Shown here one piece after another: positions 6,530-8,130 of a stretch of 8,130 bases of DNA. The translations under genes and the position numbers were made by a program. Position 1 is the stretch's first letter. Each line of letters starts with the position of its first letter. Where the stretch lies: assembly GCA_023435805.1 (NCBI GenBank), contig JAEZMC010000197.1, forward strand, positions 1 through 8,130, given 5' to 3'. The notes under the pieces were generated by a model. The model was not told the DNA's origin and searched no databases. It saw nothing but the letters and a program-made list of their open reading frames with translations. Source of the DNA: Bacillota bacterium (lineage in GTDB: Bacteria; Bacillota; Clostridia; Acetivibrionales; DTU013).

Positions 6530-8130
6530 CTATCCGATCTTCTCAATGTACCGCTTGATCTTCTTCGTGGAGGTCTTGGCAAATTCCTCTTCTCGTACTG
6601 TAAAGCGGCGTATGCGTTTATATAAAGGCATGTTTTTGTTGACGGCCTTCACTTCCGCATCGATGATGCGGAATACCTCATTGGAGGTAACTTCTGTCTT
6701 TCCGAGCTTCTCCCGGATCGTTTCCAGTGAAGGTACGATCTGTGCATAAACAAAGGTTTCCTCAGAGGCCTCGTCAACCTTGCCGTAAACCATGGATTCT
6801 GCTATGTAGGGGCTCTTGTCCAGATATGCCTCCACTTCTTCAGGGTAGATGTTCTTGCCGTTTTTCGTCACGATTACGTTTTTCTTTCTGCCGGTGATGC
6901 TAAAGAAACCGTCCCTGTTCATTTTTCCCAGGTCGCCGGTATAAAACCATCCGTCCCGGAGAACCTTTTCCGTTGCCAGCCTGTTGCCAAAATAGCCCAG
7001 CATCACATTGCTGCCTTTGACGATCAATTCGCCGATTCCTTCCTTGTTCGGCTTGTAGACCATGACCTCATCACAGGGGAGTGGCAGTCCGATGGAATCA
7101 TCCCGGAACTTTTCCTCCTGGTTGACCGTTACGATCGGAGCGCATTCTGTAAGGCCATAACCCTGCCGAAGGGTGAGGCCGAACGAGCGGAAGCCTTTGG
7201 ATACGACCGGATCAATTGCGGCAGCGCCGGAAATAATGAGGCGCACCTTTCCGCCGATGCTTTCATGTATTTGTCTGAAAAGCCTTTTTCTTATGTCGAT
7301 GCCAAGCAGGTTATATGCGGCATTGCTTATAAAGATCGCTATTTTGGCTTTTCTGGCTCCGTTTCTTTGCTTGGAGATCTGATCCCAGACCTTTTTATAC
7401 ATGGATTCCAGGATCAGCGGAACAGCCAGAAGAATGGTGGGGCTGGTCTCCTTCATATTTTTGGCGATATGCTTCAGGCCTTCTATAAAAGATATCCTGC
7501 AGCCGTTATAGAGCATCAGCAGGAAGCTGGTGGTGCATGCATACGTATGATGCAGCGGCAGCATGCAGAGGGTGGAATCGGTATCATCGATATGCAGGAC
7601 CGAGCAAACGGACATAATGTCTGTTACGATGTTTTTATGGGACAGCATGACTCCTTTGGCCAGGTCAGTCGTACCCGAGGTAAAGATAAGGATATTGAAG
7701 GCTTCGGGGTCCACATTGGCATCCGTAAATGAGCGGTCGCCTTGTGCAAGCAATGCTTCACCCATCGAAACCAGCTTTTTATAAGAGAGGAAACCGTCTG
7801 CATCTTCCTCTGCATCCATATTGATAAAGTGTTCAATTGTCGTTAGGGAGACGGAAATCTGACGCATATCCTTTTCATGCTTCCCGGAAAAGACGACGGC
7901 GCTTGCGCCGGAACGAGCCAGCAGATTTTCCACTTCCGAAACGGGAAGCTCCCTGTCAAGAGGTACAACAACGCCGGTTCCATTCACAGCAGATAAATAG
8001 GCTACACACCATTCATAGCGGTTTTCACCGATGACGGCGATAATCTTTTCTTTCAGAGCCAGCTTGATGAATGCAGTTCGCAACGCATCCACCTCTTTTT
8101 TCAGCTCTATGTATCTGACTCCCTTATAAC
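6530..8130 (-). CDS. AMP-forming long-chain acyl-CoA synthetase, N-terminus beyond right edge
   Basis: Adenylate-forming enzyme that activates a carboxylic acid (probably a fatty acid) with ATP and then transfers it to CoA. About 533 residues are in the window, with no stop codon before the right edge; the frame continues above GTG 8092 as YKGVRYIELKKEV, a stretch typical of the family's N-terminus, so GTG 8092 is not the real start. Counting from that GTG: P-loop TSGTTDLAKG (138-147), the A5 motif GYGLTEC with Glu316, the A7 YTGDLG motif with Asp387, the hinge ITGRKKNVIV then KNGKNIYPEEVE, and the C-terminal TSTKKIKR with the catalytic Lys511. All key residues are present, so the enzyme should be active. 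It resembles stand-alone FadD15-type enzymes (LPLHHTYACT segment). The chain length, or whether the acceptor is another carrier, cannot be told. It ends just after the shared terminator. Confidence 0.92.
   Translation of the reverse strand, partial: YKGVRYIELKKEVDALRTAFIKLALKEKIIAVIGENRYEWCVAYLSAVNGTGVVVPLDRELPVSEVENLLARSGASAVVFSGKHEKDMRQISVSLTTIEHFINMDAEEDADGFLSYKKLVSMGEALLAQGDRSFTDANVDPEAFNILIFTSGTTDLAKGVMLSHKNIVTDIMSVCSVLHIDDTDSTLCMLPLHHTYACTTSFLLMLYNGCRISFIEGLKHIAKNMKETSPTILLAVPLILESMYKKVWDQISKQRNGARKAKIAIFISNAAYNLLGIDIRKRLFRQIHESIGGKVRLIISGAAAIDPVVSKGFRSFGLTLRQGYGLTECAPIVTVNQEEKFRDDSIGLPLPCDEVMVYKPNKEGIGELIVKGSNVMLGYFGNRLATEKVLRDGWFYTGDLGKMNRDGFFSITGRKKNVIVTKNGKNIYPEEVEAYLDKSPYIAESMVYGKVDEASEETFVYAQIVPSLETIREKLGKTEVTSNEVFRIIDAEVKAVNKNMPLYKRIRRFTVREEEFAKTSTKKIKRYIEKIG

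Noticed and set aside
7265..7732. Plus-strand frame of 155 codons inside the acyl-CoA synthetase gene
   Set aside because: Shadow of the clear minus-strand enzyme; composition and lack of family features argue against a gene.
1..8130. CRISPR array, insertion sequence, tRNA, rRNA, T-box
   Set aside because: No regularly spaced repeats, terminal inverted repeats with transposase, cloverleaf sequences or T-box core were found on either strand.

Overview
The window looks like a chromosomal segment of a Gram-positive bacterium of the Clostridia. The evidence is the strong purine-rich ribosome binding sites (AAAGGAGG type), several TTG starts, the rsfS-leuS gene pair, a clostridial-looking bacterial LeuRS, and a lipoprotein-type efflux adaptor. 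No mobile element, CRISPR array, tRNA or rRNA is visible. Most content is core or common genes; the unusual parts are in the non-coding leaders.

Layout. (1) Positions 1-2343, minus strand: an ABC-type efflux operon read right to left. It encodes an HlyD/YbhG-like lipoprotein adaptor, an ATP-binding protein and an ABC-2 permease that runs off the left edge. The last two overlap by ATGA. (2) Positions 2344-2679: a divergent intergenic region of 336 bases. It holds a good sigma-A-type promoter for the efflux operon (TTGGAA-17-TATAAT) and a leader of about 145 nt. That leader can fold into a three-way-junction-like structure closed by a 13-bp stem with one bulge. (3) Positions 2680-3419, plus strand: two half-length TauE/SafE-family membrane proteins overlapping by ATGA, probably forming a heteromeric carrier. 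(4) Positions 3483-6449, plus strand: an extended -10 promoter, a GC-rich leader of about 105 nt with competing hairpins, rsfS (ribosomal silencing factor) and leuS (leucyl-tRNA synthetase). (5) Positions 6470-6507: a strong bidirectional terminator between convergent genes. (6) Positions 6530-8130, minus strand: an AMP-forming long-chain acyl-CoA synthetase whose first residues lie beyond the right edge.

How the genes work together. The three efflux genes form one export machine: adaptor, motor and membrane channel. The two TauE halves are likely co-dependent subunits. rsfS and leuS are a translation-related pair under one promoter, with 35 nt between them. The acyl-CoA synthetase is transcribed separately, and its substrate cannot be deduced here. 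The best candidate for something undescribed is the structured leader of the efflux operon (2400-2489), which has the geometry of a riboswitch-like aptamer. I could not match it to a known class from memory.
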